From assembly GCA_021234155.1 (NCBI GenBank), contig JAJEKV010000054.1:372001-436000 (forward strand): DNA of 64,000 nucleotides, given 5' to 3'. The stretch comes from Isoetes taiwanensis (Eukaryota > Streptophyta > Lycopodiopsida > Isoetales > Isoetaceae). The notes below the pieces were generated by a model that did not search any database, was not told where the DNA came from, and saw only the letters and a program-made list of their open reading frames with translations. Position 1 is the stretch's first letter. Every line of letters begins with the position of its first letter. Of the stretch, positions 1-11,970 are shown in pieces. The position numbers were made by a program, and so were the translations under genes.

Positions 1-1602
1 ATACATGACAAGATGGATCAATCGAAGACTTGTTTGCCACAGTATAATTACATACCCAAGCAAATCAATAGAGCTTATCCTTTGCAAGTCTCTCTGACAG
101 GTGCAATAGTGCATGGCTCGGTGCCAATTTATTATGGCCATTTTAGTTTGCAATTGTGGAGTGATGGTCCTGATTTTCATATTGGCAGTGTGATGAGGCG
201 CTTGAGGAACTATGAGAGTAGTTATTCTGGTGACCTCCACAACCCTGGAGGTGGTAGCCAACCACTCTTCAGTGCATTGTTGGATAGAAAGCCTAATAGT
301 TTAGAGAAGTTTACTAAGGCAAGGTTTAGGAAGTCAGGTGCTTCTGAACATGTTGGAGCCTCAAGTTCACATCCCCAACCTCGAGATCTACCACCAAAGT
401 TCCTCCTCCAACTTGACAATTGTGCTGGACAGAATAAAAACAGGTATATGTTCGCATTCCTATCGTATTTAACAGCTGTGGGTGTCTTTGAAAGAGTGAA
501 TTTAGGGTTCTTAATGCCTGGACATACTCATGAGGATGTGGATGCATTGTTTGAGAAGTATAGTCTTGTGATTGAAATCTCAAACTGTGACCAATCTTCC
601 TAGACTAATGGAAGTTCTTAGTGAATGCATTTCACCTTCTCCTATAGGGTCGATCATACAAGAGGTGCCTGATTGGAAGAATTTTATCGAAGGTTATGCT
701 CTTGATATGGAAGGTCAATCTAGACCTCTTCAGTACACTTTCTGGGTCATGGGAAATATGAGACCTTCAGATGATAAATGGAGGCCAGATGAGGGAGTAC
801 CTATATGGCACGAAGATGAAAATGGTAAACCTAAGATTCCAAGGGGTCAACCAAAAGCTCTTAAGCCTTTTGCAGAGGTGGATTCATTGCAAAGCACATT
901 GGACGGCATTGCTGAATACATCAAGTATTGGAAAAATAACCCCGATGATACCAACCTTGCATTGATAGATTATTGGACACAGGTACATGGATTATTGGGA
1001 CAAGTAGACACATCCTCTGATGAACTGAAAGATGGATGGCTACCTACGACTAGGTGGAGAGACTTGATAACACGTAGGAAGTTGATGATGTGGTTAGTAG
1101 TATTCGCAAGTCGATGACTCCTCCAGCAGCTGAAAAACACTATGTTGGTCCTAGGAAAGGAAGGCCTAAATATCTCGGGCTGGAGGATTATGATCCCAAA
1201 GATGACTTGGTTTGCCATCAATTTGCACTTATAGTACCAGAGCGCAAAGAGATATACCCTATGTGGATGGGTTACACCATCTCAGAGGTTTGCAAAGAAG
1301 TAGGTGACCGCAATGTGAACAAAGTTCGTGTGGAGTGGTGGTGTCCAGTGCACCAGTTAAATACAGTGGCAGAGGAAGAAAGGTATAGAGACTGTTGAAC
1401 AAAGAGATGGAAGAGAAACCCTATTGAAGGGGATGATTGGGTTGAGTTAGATACTATTTTGTTTTCATGGACCCCAAAGGTCATCCCAGGCAAAACTGCT
1501 AGAGTTACAATACCTGTGGAAGTGAGGAAGAAAGCTATGATATCTCTAGGGGTCACTTCTGAGAAGTTATTGGCGATATGTAACTTCGACATGCATATGT
1601 AA
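1..1602 (+). pseudogene. DUF7869-type protein pseudogene, copy 1 (5'-truncated)
   Basis: The translation carries the conserved DUF7869 core: LLQLDNCAGQNKNRYMFAFL followed by a GHTHEDVDALFEKY motif. From memory the family occurs in plants, algae, protists and animals, often as repeated, transposon-like genes; the spaced Asp/Asn/His residues recall an RNase H-fold nuclease, but that is inference. The reading frame is broken three times. A 1-base gain near 563-571 is private to this copy. A 1-base loss near 1085, which would restore KLDDVVSSIRKS, and an in-frame TGA at 1396-1398 are shared with copy 2, so they predate the duplication. Frames used are 13-570, 572-1087, and 1090-1602. The N-terminus lies outside the window. 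Function is unknown. Confidence 0.75.
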
Positions 1603-2044
1603 AATATTTTTAATTTTTAATGCAATCATGTTGTCTTTGTTATATAAAAAAAGTCATATTCTCGATACAAATTTACTAACCCGGGGAAAAAGTTGCAAAG
1701 TGCCAAAATGGTCCAAAATCGACATAAATCCAATTTAAATGAATGATGGTTACCTATCACTATTACTTTGTTTGTTCTGAATATAGCCTCGATTTAGGTA
1801 GATATTCATTTGCAATTTTGTTTTCATCAACACTAAATGATTCTCTCAGATATAGATTGGTCCTCTTTACAATGCGAAGCTCTTTGCACGAGGAAGCTCT
1901 TTGGCTCTTAAATGTGAAACAAACGACATTTAAAACTAATGAAATCAAAGCTCCATAACCTATAGTATTGATTCACATGGTGTGCTGGCAAAGATATGAT
2001 TGCAATGATTTGCAGGATAAGATGGGTTCAAGTCCCAGTAATAT

Positions 2045-2290
2045 ATGCTATTGTTCCAGTATTATATGCATAAGATGCATTTTTCAACATGCTCTAGTGC
2101 AAAAGCAGAATACGCTTCTGCAACCTTGGCTGCAAAGGAGCTAGTATGGGAAAGAAGACTAATAAATGAACTTGGAATTAGACAAGATCAGCCTACACAA
2201 ATGTGGTGTGATAATACTAGCTGCATAGCTATGTCCAAAGATCCTGTGCTACATGAAAGATCCAAGCATATCAATATTGTTAATTTGGGA
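2045..2290 (+). pseudogene. Copia RNase H fragment, copy 1
   Basis: The frame reads MHFSTCSSAKAEYASATLAA, then a KELVWERRLINELG stretch, MWCDNTSCIAMSKDPVLHER and SKHINI. This is the Ty1/Copia RNase H signature (S-S-A-E-A-E-Y, W-L-R-x-L, C-D-N-x-S-A-I, H-x-R-x-K-H-I). Homology stops at the KHINI motif and the frame then runs into unrelated sequence. The part that should follow (ELDLHFIRDVVGKG) is found only once, at 11971-12156. No RT lies upstream here; the piece follows the DUF7869 pseudogene after ~440 bases of non-coding DNA. Confidence 0.8.
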
Positions 2291-2467
2291 TTTTCAGGTT
2301 TGGCCAAAAATGTTTTTGGAATTTTTTTTAGCATGATTTCCTAAGATTTTAGGGTGTTTGGACACCGGTAAACAATTCCGATAATCCAAAAATTGCAGAA
2401 AATTAATTCACTAAGTTTTTAGGATTTCGTGGCTTGGGCTACCGTCCCCAAGATTTCTTATTCTGGC

Positions 2468-2714
2468 CAAGGGGGATTCACTCATGTATAAGGGGGATAT
2501 GCCATCTGCGTGCATGGGGTGGCAAAAAACCCCCCTGTATACGAATATTTAAAAGCAAATTTTGACCCCTTTCGAATAAAAATTACCTAGGATAGTGCAA
2601 AAAATATCAGAAAAAATACCCCCTGCCGACCGTATATGTACGAAAATGGGTCCAAAAAACCCCCTACCCGTGCATGCAGATGGGTTATACGCCCAAAACT
2701 GTGAACCCCCCTTG
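2468..2714. mobile_element. 247-bp hAT-like MITE inserted in copy 1
   Basis: The element is absent from the otherwise matching site in copy 2 (around 8229-8240), so its ends are exactly defined. It is flanked by the 8-bp direct repeat ATTCTGGC at 2460-2467 and 2715-2722, of which copy 2 has one. The ends are imperfect inverted repeats: CAAGGGGGATTCAC on the left and GTGAACCCCCCTTG on the right. An 8-bp target duplication and short GC-rich ends fit a non-autonomous hAT-type element. There is no coding capacity. A related element lies at 54295-54522. Confidence 0.9.
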
Positions 2715-2729
2715 ATTCTGGCTTATCCT

Positions 2730-5700
2730 TGGCATGTTTGCCACGATTGCTCAGCATATGAAGTTATCGATATGGTCAGCTCAGCGGAATGATTGCTTTT
2801 TCCAAGGTTTATGAATAGCTACGCGTTGAGGCTCGATTGAGAATTTTTTTTGTGGCTAGCCGTCCATGGATGCCATATGCTGAAAGTATGCAGAAGCCTT
2901 TGCATCGTCGGGATGTTAGAGTATGGCACCAAAACAGAGGTATGCCTTTCGGAAGTTTGTGGAGACTCGAGCTCCATCTGCACAAAAACATATACCAATG
3001 AGTGATAGACACGTTCTTTTGTTCTTCTATTTAGGTTAGCCTCTGAATCCTGGTTACAGGCTCGATTTGGGTGATTTTGAGCAAAAGTGCACAGCTTGAT
3101 GATCAGAGCAGGACTTTCATTCTTATAATTCCTGGCATTTCTGCCAAAAGTATGGTGAGTTTTATTTCTTGAATTGCACTTAGGTTTTCATTTCTCTTAA
3201 GGTTTGTCAATATCATTACTTTAGAAATAAAGTCAAATGGTCTTATCAATATCATTTTAAAAGCCCCACTTGAGCATGCAGTTCACGAGATTTATGGTTC
3301 GATAGAAAAATTGTTTACCATCTCTTGGTTTTCTCTATTTACTTCTGTCCGTAACATGGTTGCTGTTGCTTAGATCCCTTGCTTATACATTTCAATGCTT
3401 GCCTCTATAAAAGTTGTTGCCCAGGATTTTACAAGCTATAGTAGTTCATTTGGATCTGCAAACTTTTATAGGGATCTCTGGCCATATGACTAAGGATAGT
3501 GGTGTGTTTAGACACATTCATGCTGATACCAAAGATCTTCAAATAGATCTGAAGGCACATAGCCCTCATTAATTTTGTAAGTGCGTATACGTGATTGAGA
3601 CTTTTCTTTTTGCTCTGCAGGACACTAAGATGTAAGTAGATGGAGTTTATAGAGCAACTTTGAATTGTTGCATTTAGGTAATGCAGTCCCGGGTATGTCA
3701 CATAACCTTTAGAATCAATAATGCTAAGCAAGGTTATAAAATTTTCCAATAAGAACATGACAGCTCTCCCATATTTATACCCTTCGATGTTTTGCATTTT
3801 TCTCATACATTTTCATGCTGAAGACGATTCTGCATTTAGTTTTTCTTTTTGTATTTGTTCAGGTTTGGTTGTTTTCTTCCATCCACTTCTCATATAGCAG
3901 TCACACCAATTTAAACTCTTTCTTTAATTAATGCTATGTTTCCTGTGGTGAACGGGGACTGTTTGTTTCAAAATTCAACCAACATGCATATGCAGTTTAT
4001 GTTTCAAATGATGCAAGTTGTATGGATCTGTTCACCATCCCTTTGTCAGCCCATTATCTTTGTACTCTTAGGAAGTTTTGTGCTTGCGTTAAAGCACATG
4101 ATTCACATGGTGATTTATGCCAGACTAAGTTTTGCAGTTCGATTGTTACTTGCTATTTGGCAGCCAGGTTGCTTGAATACATCAGAAGATGACTTCCCTT
4201 GACAGGTTTGCAGAAAAACAGATGAACGTGGACCTTCGTGATGGAAGTGAAAAAGGTTGCAAATGAATGATCGAGCCTCTTCATACTTATTTTATTTTCT
4301 GATTATCAGGACCCACATTGATGGGAATGAAAGGAGTACAAGGAAAGCAGTCTCAGATTTCGTTCTGAGGCAGATATGCAGGTATTGATGCATCATCATT
4401 AATTTATAGTTTGAAGCATTATATCTTCCTAAAATTTATATTTCTACGAAAGACGGGAAATTAAGACCTCCATAGTGTCCTCTCCATTTCCAGTTTAATT
4501 CCTGGGCATGCCCTATATATAATTATTATGTGCACGTTGACGCAGATCTGCAGGTATGGATGCAAGTCCTGCTCAATAGAGTTGTACAACATTTTGTTTC
4601 CATTTGTAATTGCAACAGATCCTTAAATCCTATGAGATGCCATATTCCTAGCAAGAATGTAGATTTGCAGCATTATATCTTTGTTTCTTTTAATTTTTAA
4701 TAACAAATGGAAGAGAGAAATCAAGAACTCCATAGTGTTTTTCTCCATGTCCAGTTTAATCCATATGCATGCCCTTCTTTGGAAAGAAGGAGATCATGTA
4801 CACCCTTTTTTAGAAAGAAGGAAGATTTTAAATTTCTGAAAGCTCGCTTATAAAAGATAATCTGGGTCATTTCTGGTGCATTTCCAGTTCATGATGGATA
4901 AGTCATTTTGTTGTGCATTTCCAGTTCATGGATTTCAGGGACTCTACATTGCAGTTCAATATTTTGTTCACATCGTTGCAAGATCTCATAATCTTTATTA
5001 TTAAACATCTTTGAGAGTTTCTTTCTTAATAATAGAAATGCGTATTGCCTCATGAAAGCTGGAAAACACCTTGGTAAACAATTTGAACATGGTAATCTTT
5101 ATATAACATTCCAATGCTGATCTTAGGCCATTGCAGTGACCTGTCACATTTTGGTAGAACTTACAGGTTAATATCACATTTTGGTAGAACTTACAGGTTA
5201 ATAATCTTCTCATGGTAAATCATTGTACCGATATTATATTTATCTTTATGTATTCATGCTTTACAGGCCATTCCCAAAAAAAGAGTCACAGATTCTTTGG
5301 TACAACATATCGAGACCTCTGGTTTCTATCTTAAGGAAGCAATATCCCCAAGGCACTTTAATTTTTATGATCTTTGCTTTCCCATGTTCTTTCTTGCATG
5401 TAGTTTTATTCTTACTTGCTACGGTTTGCATCGAACTTAGCAAACTAAATACGGTGTGCATTCAGAGCAAGCTAGAAAAAAAAAATATTATTGATCCCTT
5501 TCACAACCTCTTTAAGTTATATGCATTAACTTAGCCCTATTGTTTCCTTATGTTAACTAATCTGCATTTCACATAAGAATTGAAATACCATCAAATTTGG
5601 CAGCATCCTATGCAAAGATTTATCACATAGCGAGCATATTTCTATTACCATCCTTATAAATGCTGACAAATCCACTGTTCAACATTTTCTGCCTTACTGT

Positions 5701-5740
5701 TCAGCTTTAGCAAATCTTGATTCTTGAACTAATACAGAGA
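2730..5740. other. Gene-poor stretch of copy 1 with exon-like scraps
   Basis: No long frame is open. Two short segments look like exons. Bases 4310-4381 lie between an AG acceptor and a GT donor and encode THIDGNERSTRKAVSDFVLR followed by QIC. Bases 5267-5354 follow a TTTACAG acceptor and encode AIPKKRVTDSLVQHIETSGF and then YLKEAISPR. I do not recognise the source protein. A 30-bp direct repeat (TCACATTTTGGTAGAACTTA plus CAGGTTAATA) occurs twice at 5145-5204. The same sequence recurs in copy 2. It could be gene sequence carried along by a Helitron or by the duplication. Confidence 0.4.
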
Positions 5741-7379
5741 ACATTATCATGTTTGGAACCCAATAACTATGTTTGTATTATACATGACAAGATGGATCAA
5801 TCGAAGACTTGTTTGCCACAGTATAATTACATACCCAAGCAAATCAATAGAGCTTATCCTTTGCAAGTCTCTCTGACAGGTGCAATAGTGCATGGCTCGG
5901 TGCCAATTTATTATGGCCATTTTAGTTTGCAATTGTGGAGTGATGGTCCTGATTTTCATATTGGCAGTGTGATGAGGCGCTTGAGGAACTATGAGAGTAG
6001 TTATTCTGGTGACCTCCACAACCCTGGAGGTGGTAGCCAACCACTCTTCAGTGCATTGTTGGATAGAAAGCCTAATAGTTTAGAGAAGTTTACTAAGGCA
6101 AGGTTTAGGAAGTCAGGTGCTTCTGAACATGTTGGAGCCTCAAGTTCACATCCCCAACCTCGAGATCTACCACCAAAGTTCCTCCTCCAACTTGACAATT
6201 GTGCTGGACAGAATAAAAATAGGTATATGTTCGCATTCCTATCTTATTTAACAGCTGTGGGTGTCTTTGAAAGAGTGAATTTAGGGTTCTTAATGCCTGG
6301 ACATACTCAAGAGGATGTGGATGCATTGTTTGAGAAGTATAGTGCGCAGTTGAAATCTCAAACTGTGACCAATCTTCCTAGACTAATGGAAGTTCTTAGT
6401 GAATGCATTTCACCTTCTCCTATAGGGTCGATCATACAAGAGGTGCCTGATTGGAAGAATTTTATCGAAGGTTATGCTCTTGATATGGAAGGTCAATCTA
6501 GACCTCTTCAGTACACTTTCTGGGTCATGGGAAATATGAGACCTTCAGATGATAAATGGAGGCCAGATGAGGGAGTACCTATATGGCACGAAGATGAAAA
6601 TGGTAAACCTAAGATTCCAAGGGGTCAACCAAAAGCTCTTAAGCCTTTTGCAGAGGTGGATTCATTGCAAAGCACATTGGACGGCATTGCTGAATACATC
6701 AAGTATTGGAAAAATAACCCCGATGATACCAACCTTGCATTGATAGATTATTGGACACAGGTACATGGATTATTGAGACAAGTAGACACATCCTCTGATG
6801 AACTGAAAGATGGATGGCTACCTACGACTAGGTGGAGAGACTTGATAACACGTAGGAAGTTGATGATGTGGTTAGTAGTATTCGCAAGTCGATGGCTCCT
6901 CCAGCTGCTGAAAAACACTATGTTGGTCCTAGGAAAGGAAGGCCTAAATATCTCGGGCTGGAGGATTATGATCCCAAAGATGACTTGGTTTGCCATCAAT
7001 TTGCACTTATAGTACCAGAGCGCAAAGAGATATACCCTATGTGGATGGGTTACACCATCTCAGAGGTTTGCAAAGAAGTAGGTGACCGCAATGTGAACAA
7101 AGTTCGTGTGGAGTGGTGGTGTCCAGTGCACCAGTTAAATACAGTGGCAGAGGAAGAAAGGTATAGAGACTGTTGAACAAAGAGATGGAAGAGAAACCCT
7201 ATTGAAGGGGATGATTGGGTTGAGTTAGATACTATTTTGTTTTCATGGACCCCAAAGGTCATCCCAGGCAAAACTGCTAGAGTTACAATACCTGTGGAAG
7301 TGAGGAAGAAAGCTATGATATCTCTAGGGGTCACTTCTGAGAAGTTATTGGCGATATGTAACTCGACATGCATATGTAA
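5741..7379 (+). pseudogene. DUF7869-type protein pseudogene, copy 2
   Basis: This is the better-preserved copy. One frame is open to 7012 and shows CIIHDKMDQSKTCLPQ, then the QLDNCAGQNKNRYMF and GHTQEDVDALFEKY motifs; the second His of GHTH is Gln here. The open frame formally begins at 5717, but its first eight codons belong to the end of copy 1, so that start is an accident of the tandem junction and the true N-terminus is missing. The shared 1-base loss near 6863 moves the continuation (SIRKSMAPPAAEKHYVGPRK) into another frame. A shared TGA sits at 7174-7176, after which EGDDWVELDTILFSWTPK continues in the same frame. A private 1-base loss near 7363 removes the stop used in copy 1. Confidence 0.75.
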
Positions 7380-7816
7380 AATATTTTTAATTTTTAATGC
7401 AATCATGTTGTGCTGTTATAAAAAAAAGTCATATTCTCGATACAAATTTACTAACCCAGGAAAAAGTTGCAGTGCCAAAATGGTCCAAAATCCTGACATA
7501 AATCCAATTTAAATGAATGATGGTTACCTATCACTATTACTTTGTTTGTTCTGAATATAGCCTCGTTCTGCAGTAGATATTCATTTGCAATTTTGTTTTC
7601 ATCAACACTAAATGATTCTCTGTATATAGATTGGTCCTCTTTACAATGCGAAGCTCTTGCACAGGAAGCTCTTTGGCTCTTAAATGTGAAACAAACGACA
7701 TTTAAAACTAATGAAATCAAAGCTCCATAACCTATAGTATTGATTCACATGGTGTGCTGGCAAAGATATGATTGCAATGATTTGCAGGATAAGATGGGTT
7801 CAAGTCCCAGTAATAT

Positions 7817-8062
7817 ATGCTATTGTTCCAGTATTATATGCATAAGATGCATTTTTCAACATGCTCTAGTGCAAAAGCAGAATACGCTTCTGCAACCTTG
7901 GCTGCAAAGGAGCTAGTATGGGAAAGAAGACTAATAAATGAACTTGGAATTAGACAAGATCAGCCTACACAAATGTGGTGTGATAATACTAGCTGCATAG
8001 CTATGTCCAAAGATCCTGTGCTACATGAAAGATCCAAGCATATCAATATTGTTAATTTGGGA
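7817..8062 (+). pseudogene. Copia RNase H fragment, copy 2
   Basis: Same RNase H piece as in copy 1, with the CDN and H-E-R-S-K-H-I motifs intact. In this copy the missing C-terminal tail lies downstream on the same strand at 11971-12156, so the original RNase H appears to have been split by about 3.9 kb of inserted DNA. Rejoining the two sides gives a sensible Copia sequence around KHINIELDLHFIRD. Confidence 0.8.
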
Positions 8063-8069
8063 TTTTCAG

Positions 8070-11000
8070 GTTTGGCCAAAAATGTTTTTGGAATTTTTTT
8101 TAGCATGATTTCCTAAGATTTTAGGGTGTTTGGACGCCGGTAAACAATTCCGATAATCCAAAAATTGCAGAAAATTAATTCACTAAGTTTTTAGGATTTC
8201 GTGGCTTGGGCTACCGTCCCCAAGATTTCTTATTCTGGCTTATCCTTGGCTTGTTTGCCACGATTGCTCAGCATATGAAGTTATCGATATGCTCAGCTCA
8301 GCGGAATGATTGCTTTTTCCAAGGTTTATGAATAGCTACGCGTTGAGGCTCGATTGAGAATTTTTTTTGTGGCTAGCCGTCCATGGATGCCATATGCTGA
8401 AAGTATGCAGAAGCCTTTGCATCGTCGGGATGTTAGAGTACGGCACCAAAACAGAGGTATGCCTTTCGGAAGTTTGTGGAGACTCGAGCTCCATCTGCAC
8501 AAAAACATATACCAATGAGTGATAGACACGTTCTTTTGTTCTTCTATTTAGGTTAGCCTCTGAATCCTGGTTACAGGCTCGATTTGGATGATTTTGAGCA
8601 AAAGTGCACAGCTTGATGATCAGAGCAGGACTTTCATTCTTATAATTCCTGGCATTTCTGCCAAAAGTATGGTGAGTTTTATTTCTTGAATTGCACTTAG
8701 GTTTTCATTTCTCTTAAGGTTTGTCAATATCATTACTTTAGAAATAAAGTCAAATGGTCTTATCAATATCATTTTAAAAGCCCCACTTGAGCATGCAGTT
8801 CACGAGATTTATGGTTCGATAGAAAAATTGTTTACCATCTCTTGGTTTTCTCTATTTACTTCTGTCCGTAACATGGTTGCTGTTGCTTAGATCCCTTGCT
8901 TATACATTTCAATGCTTGCCTCTATAAAAGTTGTTGCCCAGGATTTTACAAGTTATAGTAGTTCATTTGGATCTGCAAACTTTTATAGGGATCTCTGGCC
9001 ATATGACTAAGGATAGTGGTGTGTTTAGACACATTCATGCTGATACCAAAGATCTTCAAATAGATCTGAAGGCACATAGCCCTCATTAATTTCGTAAGTG
9101 CGTATACGTGATTGAGACTTTTCTTTTTGCTCTGCAGGACACTAAGATGTAAGTAGATGGAGTTTATAGAGCAACTTTGAATTGTTGCATTTCGTGTGCA
9201 GTCCCAGGTATGTCACATAACCTTTAGAATCAATAATGCTAAGCAAGGTTATAAAATTTTCCAATAAGAACATGACAGCTCTCCCATATTTATACCCTTC
9301 GATGTTTTGCATTTTTCTCATACATTTTCATGCTGAAGACGATTCTGCATTTAGTTTTTCTTTTTGTATTTGTTCAGGTTTGGTTGTTTTCTTCCATCCA
9401 CTTCTCATATAGCAGTCACACCAATTTAAACTCTTTCTTTAATTAATGCTATGTTTCCTGTGGTGAACGGGGACTGTTTGTTTCAAAATTCAACCAACAT
9501 GCATATGCAGTTTATGTTTCAAATGATGCAAGTTGTATGGATCTGTTCACCATCCCTTTGTCAGCCCATTATCTTTGTACTCTTAGGAAGTTTTGTGCTT
9601 GCGTTAAAGCACATAATTCACATGGTGATTTATGCCAGACTAAGTTTTGCAGTTCGATTGTTACTTGCTATTTGGCAGCCAGGTTGCTAGAATACATCAG
9701 AAGATGACTTCCCTTGACAGGTTTGCAGAAAAACAGATGAACGTGGACCTTCGTGATGGAAGTGAAAAAGGTTGCAAATGAATGATCGAGCCTCTTCATA
9801 CTTATTTTATTTTCTGATTATCAGGACCCACATTGATGGGAATGAAAGGAGTACAAGGAAAGCAGTCTCAGATTTCGTTCTGAGGCAGATATGCAGGTAT
9901 TGATGCATCATCATTAATTTATAGTTTGAAGCATTATATCTTCCTAAAATTTATATTTCTACGAAAGACGGGAAATTAAGACCTCCATAGTGTCCTCTCC
10001 ATTTCCAGTTTAATTCCTGGGCATGCCCTATATATAATTATTGTGTGCACGTTGACGCAGATCTGCAGGTATGGATGCAAGTCCTGCTCAATAGAGTTGT
10101 ACAACACTTTGTTTCCATTTGTAATTGCAACAGATCCTTAAATCCTATGAGATGCCATATTCCTAGCAAGAATGTAGATTTGCAGCATTATATCTTTGTT
10201 TCTTTTAATTTTTAATAACAAATGGAAGAGAGAAATCAAGAACTCCATAGTGTTTTTCTCCATGTCCAGTTTAATCCATATGCATGCCCTTCTTTGGAAA
10301 GAAGGAGATCATGTACACCCTTTTTTAGAAAGAAGGAAGATTTTAAATTTCTGAAAGCTCGCTTATAAAAGATAATCTGGGTCATTTCTGGTGCATTTCC
10401 AGTTCATGATGGATAAGTCATTTTGTTGTGCATTTCCAGTTCATGGATTTCAGGGACTCTACATTGCAGTTCAATATTTTGTTCACATCGTTGCAAGATC
10501 TCATAATCTTTATTATTAAACATCTTTGAGAGTTTCTTTCTTAATAATAGAAATGCGTATTGCCTCATGAAAGCTGGAAAACACCTTGGTAAACAATTTG
10601 AACATGGTAATCTTTATATAACATTCCAATGCTGATCTTAGGCCATTGCAGTGACCTGTCACATTTTGGTAGAACTTACAGGTTAATATCACATTTTGGT
10701 AGAACTTACAGGTTAATAATCTTCTCATGGTAAATCATTGTACCGATATTATATTTATCTTTATGTATTCATGCTTTACAGGCCATTCCCAAAAAAAGAG
10801 TCACAGATTCTTTGGTACAACATATCGAGACCTCTGGTTTCTATCTTAAGGAAGCAATATCCCCAAGGCACTTTAATTTTTATGATCTTTGGTTTCCCAT
10901 GTTCTTTCTTGCATGTAGTTTTATTCTTACTTGCTACGGTTTGCATCGAACTTAGCAAACTAAATACGGTGTGCATTCAGAGCAAGCTAGAAAAAAAAAT

Positions 11001-11255
11001 ATTATTGATCCCTTTCACAACCTCTTTAAGTTATATGCATTAACTTAGCCCTATTGTTTCCTTATGTTAACTAATCTGCACTTCACATAAGAATTGAAAT
11101 ACCATCAAATTTGGCAGTATCCTATGCAAAGATTTATCACATAGCGAGCATATTTCTATTACCATCCTTATAAATGCTGACAAATCCACTGTTCAACATT
11201 TTCTGCCTTACTGTTCAGCTTTAGCAAATCTTGATTCTTGAACTAATACAGAGAT
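8070..11255. other. Gene-poor stretch of copy 2
   Basis: Sequence equivalent to that of copy 1 without the MITE. It carries the same exon-like scraps, one near 9825-9896 (THIDGNERST and onward) and one near 10782-10869 (AIPKKRVTDS and onward), and the same 30-bp direct repeat. No conserved open frame was found. It lies within the region that separates the two halves of the Copia RNase H. Confidence 0.5.
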
Positions 11256-11940
11256 GGTACTTCGTATGCAAACATGAAAAAAAAAGGCATGATCATATTG
11301 GCAACAAATATGACGTGATCATAATGGCAGGAAATATGCTATGGTATGAGATACTTTGGTAGGAGAGATGCTATGGTTATATGCTGCAACAAAGATGAGC
11401 AAAGTGAAAAAGCCATGTCTAGCATGTTCTTTCAGACACTTAATGTAAAAATTGTCATGGAAACACCCCATTTTCTACACAATGTGCTATGGTAGATTGC
11501 CAAGTCTTTGAATGAAAGAAATTGTGGAGACTTAACACACTAAGAATTATCCTTATTGTGTTGTGTAGGGACTGTAGCATCTTATGAGCATGCACAATAC
11601 GATTTGTAGTTTTTTCTCTTCTATGTCATATATAAGTTGAAAAATGTGTGCTTTCCATTTTTCATCGTGGCCATAAATGATATGCACATATTTTTTTTGA
11701 AGAATGTATACTTTCCATTTTTCATCGTTGGTGGTGAAATAGACTTTTGCTTTTCTAAGAATATCAATTATCCGCCCTTAGGAAGTACACTTCAAATGCT
11801 GCCATCTATTGTTTTTGCACTATTATAATGTCCTCAACTAAAATCTACTAAAAGAATATTGCACATTAACTACTTGAATGTCATCCACATCCAATTTTCA
11901 AGAGTCTTGGTTAACCCCAATGCAAAATATTGTTGCTAAA
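11256..11940. other. Unduplicated AT-rich stretch inside the RNase H insertion
   Basis: This lies between the end of duplication copy 2 and the Helitron-like terminus and is present once. It holds a pair of imperfect direct repeats, each with CTTTCCATTTTTCATCGT, at about 11651 and 11711, which explains a short open frame there. No gene or RNA could be identified. Confidence 0.5.
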
Positions 11941-11968
11941 GCCCGGCAACGCCGGGCAATGTAACTAG
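11941..11968 (+). mobile_element. Helitron-like 3' terminus (hairpin plus CTAG|T)
   Basis: GCCCGGC-AAC-GCCGGGC forms a perfect 7-bp stem with a 3-base loop. Seven bases later comes CTAG followed by T. A GC hairpin a few bases before CTRR, inserted ahead of a T, is the classical 3' end of Helitrons. The next base continues the interrupted Copia RNase H frame. The matching 5' end near 8060 does not show the usual TC start, so a complete element is not proven. Confidence 0.6.
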
Positions 11969-11970
11969 TT

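Larger units (their letters stand above)
1..5740 (+). repeat. Segmental tandem duplication, copy 1
   Basis: This block matches 5780-11255 almost base for base in the same orientation. Window base 1 corresponds to base 5780, so the copy begins about 39 bases outside the window. The match ends after AATACAGAGA at 5740, where the second copy starts at once, so the duplication is truly head-to-tail. Copy 1 differs from copy 2 mainly by the MITE at 2468-2714, a 1-base change in reading frame near 563-571, and scattered substitutions and short indels. It contains the DUF7869 pseudogene, a Copia RNase H fragment and a long non-open stretch. Confidence 0.95.
5741..11255 (+). repeat. Segmental tandem duplication, copy 2
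   Basis: This is the second head-to-tail unit. It starts with ACATTATCATGTTTGG directly after copy 1 and ends after AATACAGAGA at 11255, where the sequence turns into unrelated TGGTACTTCG. It lacks the MITE of copy 1. The offset to copy 1 is 5779 at the start, 5772 near the RNase H piece, 5517 after the missing MITE and 5515 thereafter, so apart from the MITE the copies differ by only a few bases of indels. The high similarity, including non-coding DNA, implies a recent event. Confidence 0.95.

Noticed and set aside
1980..2045. Possible tRNA relic (GGGTTCAAGTCCCAGTAAT)
   Set aside because: Only a T-arm-like sequence is visible; no acceptor stem, D-arm or anticodon arm could be paired.
5717..5740. 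ATG at 5717 as start of the DUF7869 gene
   Set aside because: These codons belong to the end of duplication copy 1; the fusion is created by the tandem junction.
11637..11828. 63-codon frame
   Set aside because: It contains a direct repeat of CTTTCCATTTTTCATCGT and matches nothing; likely chance.
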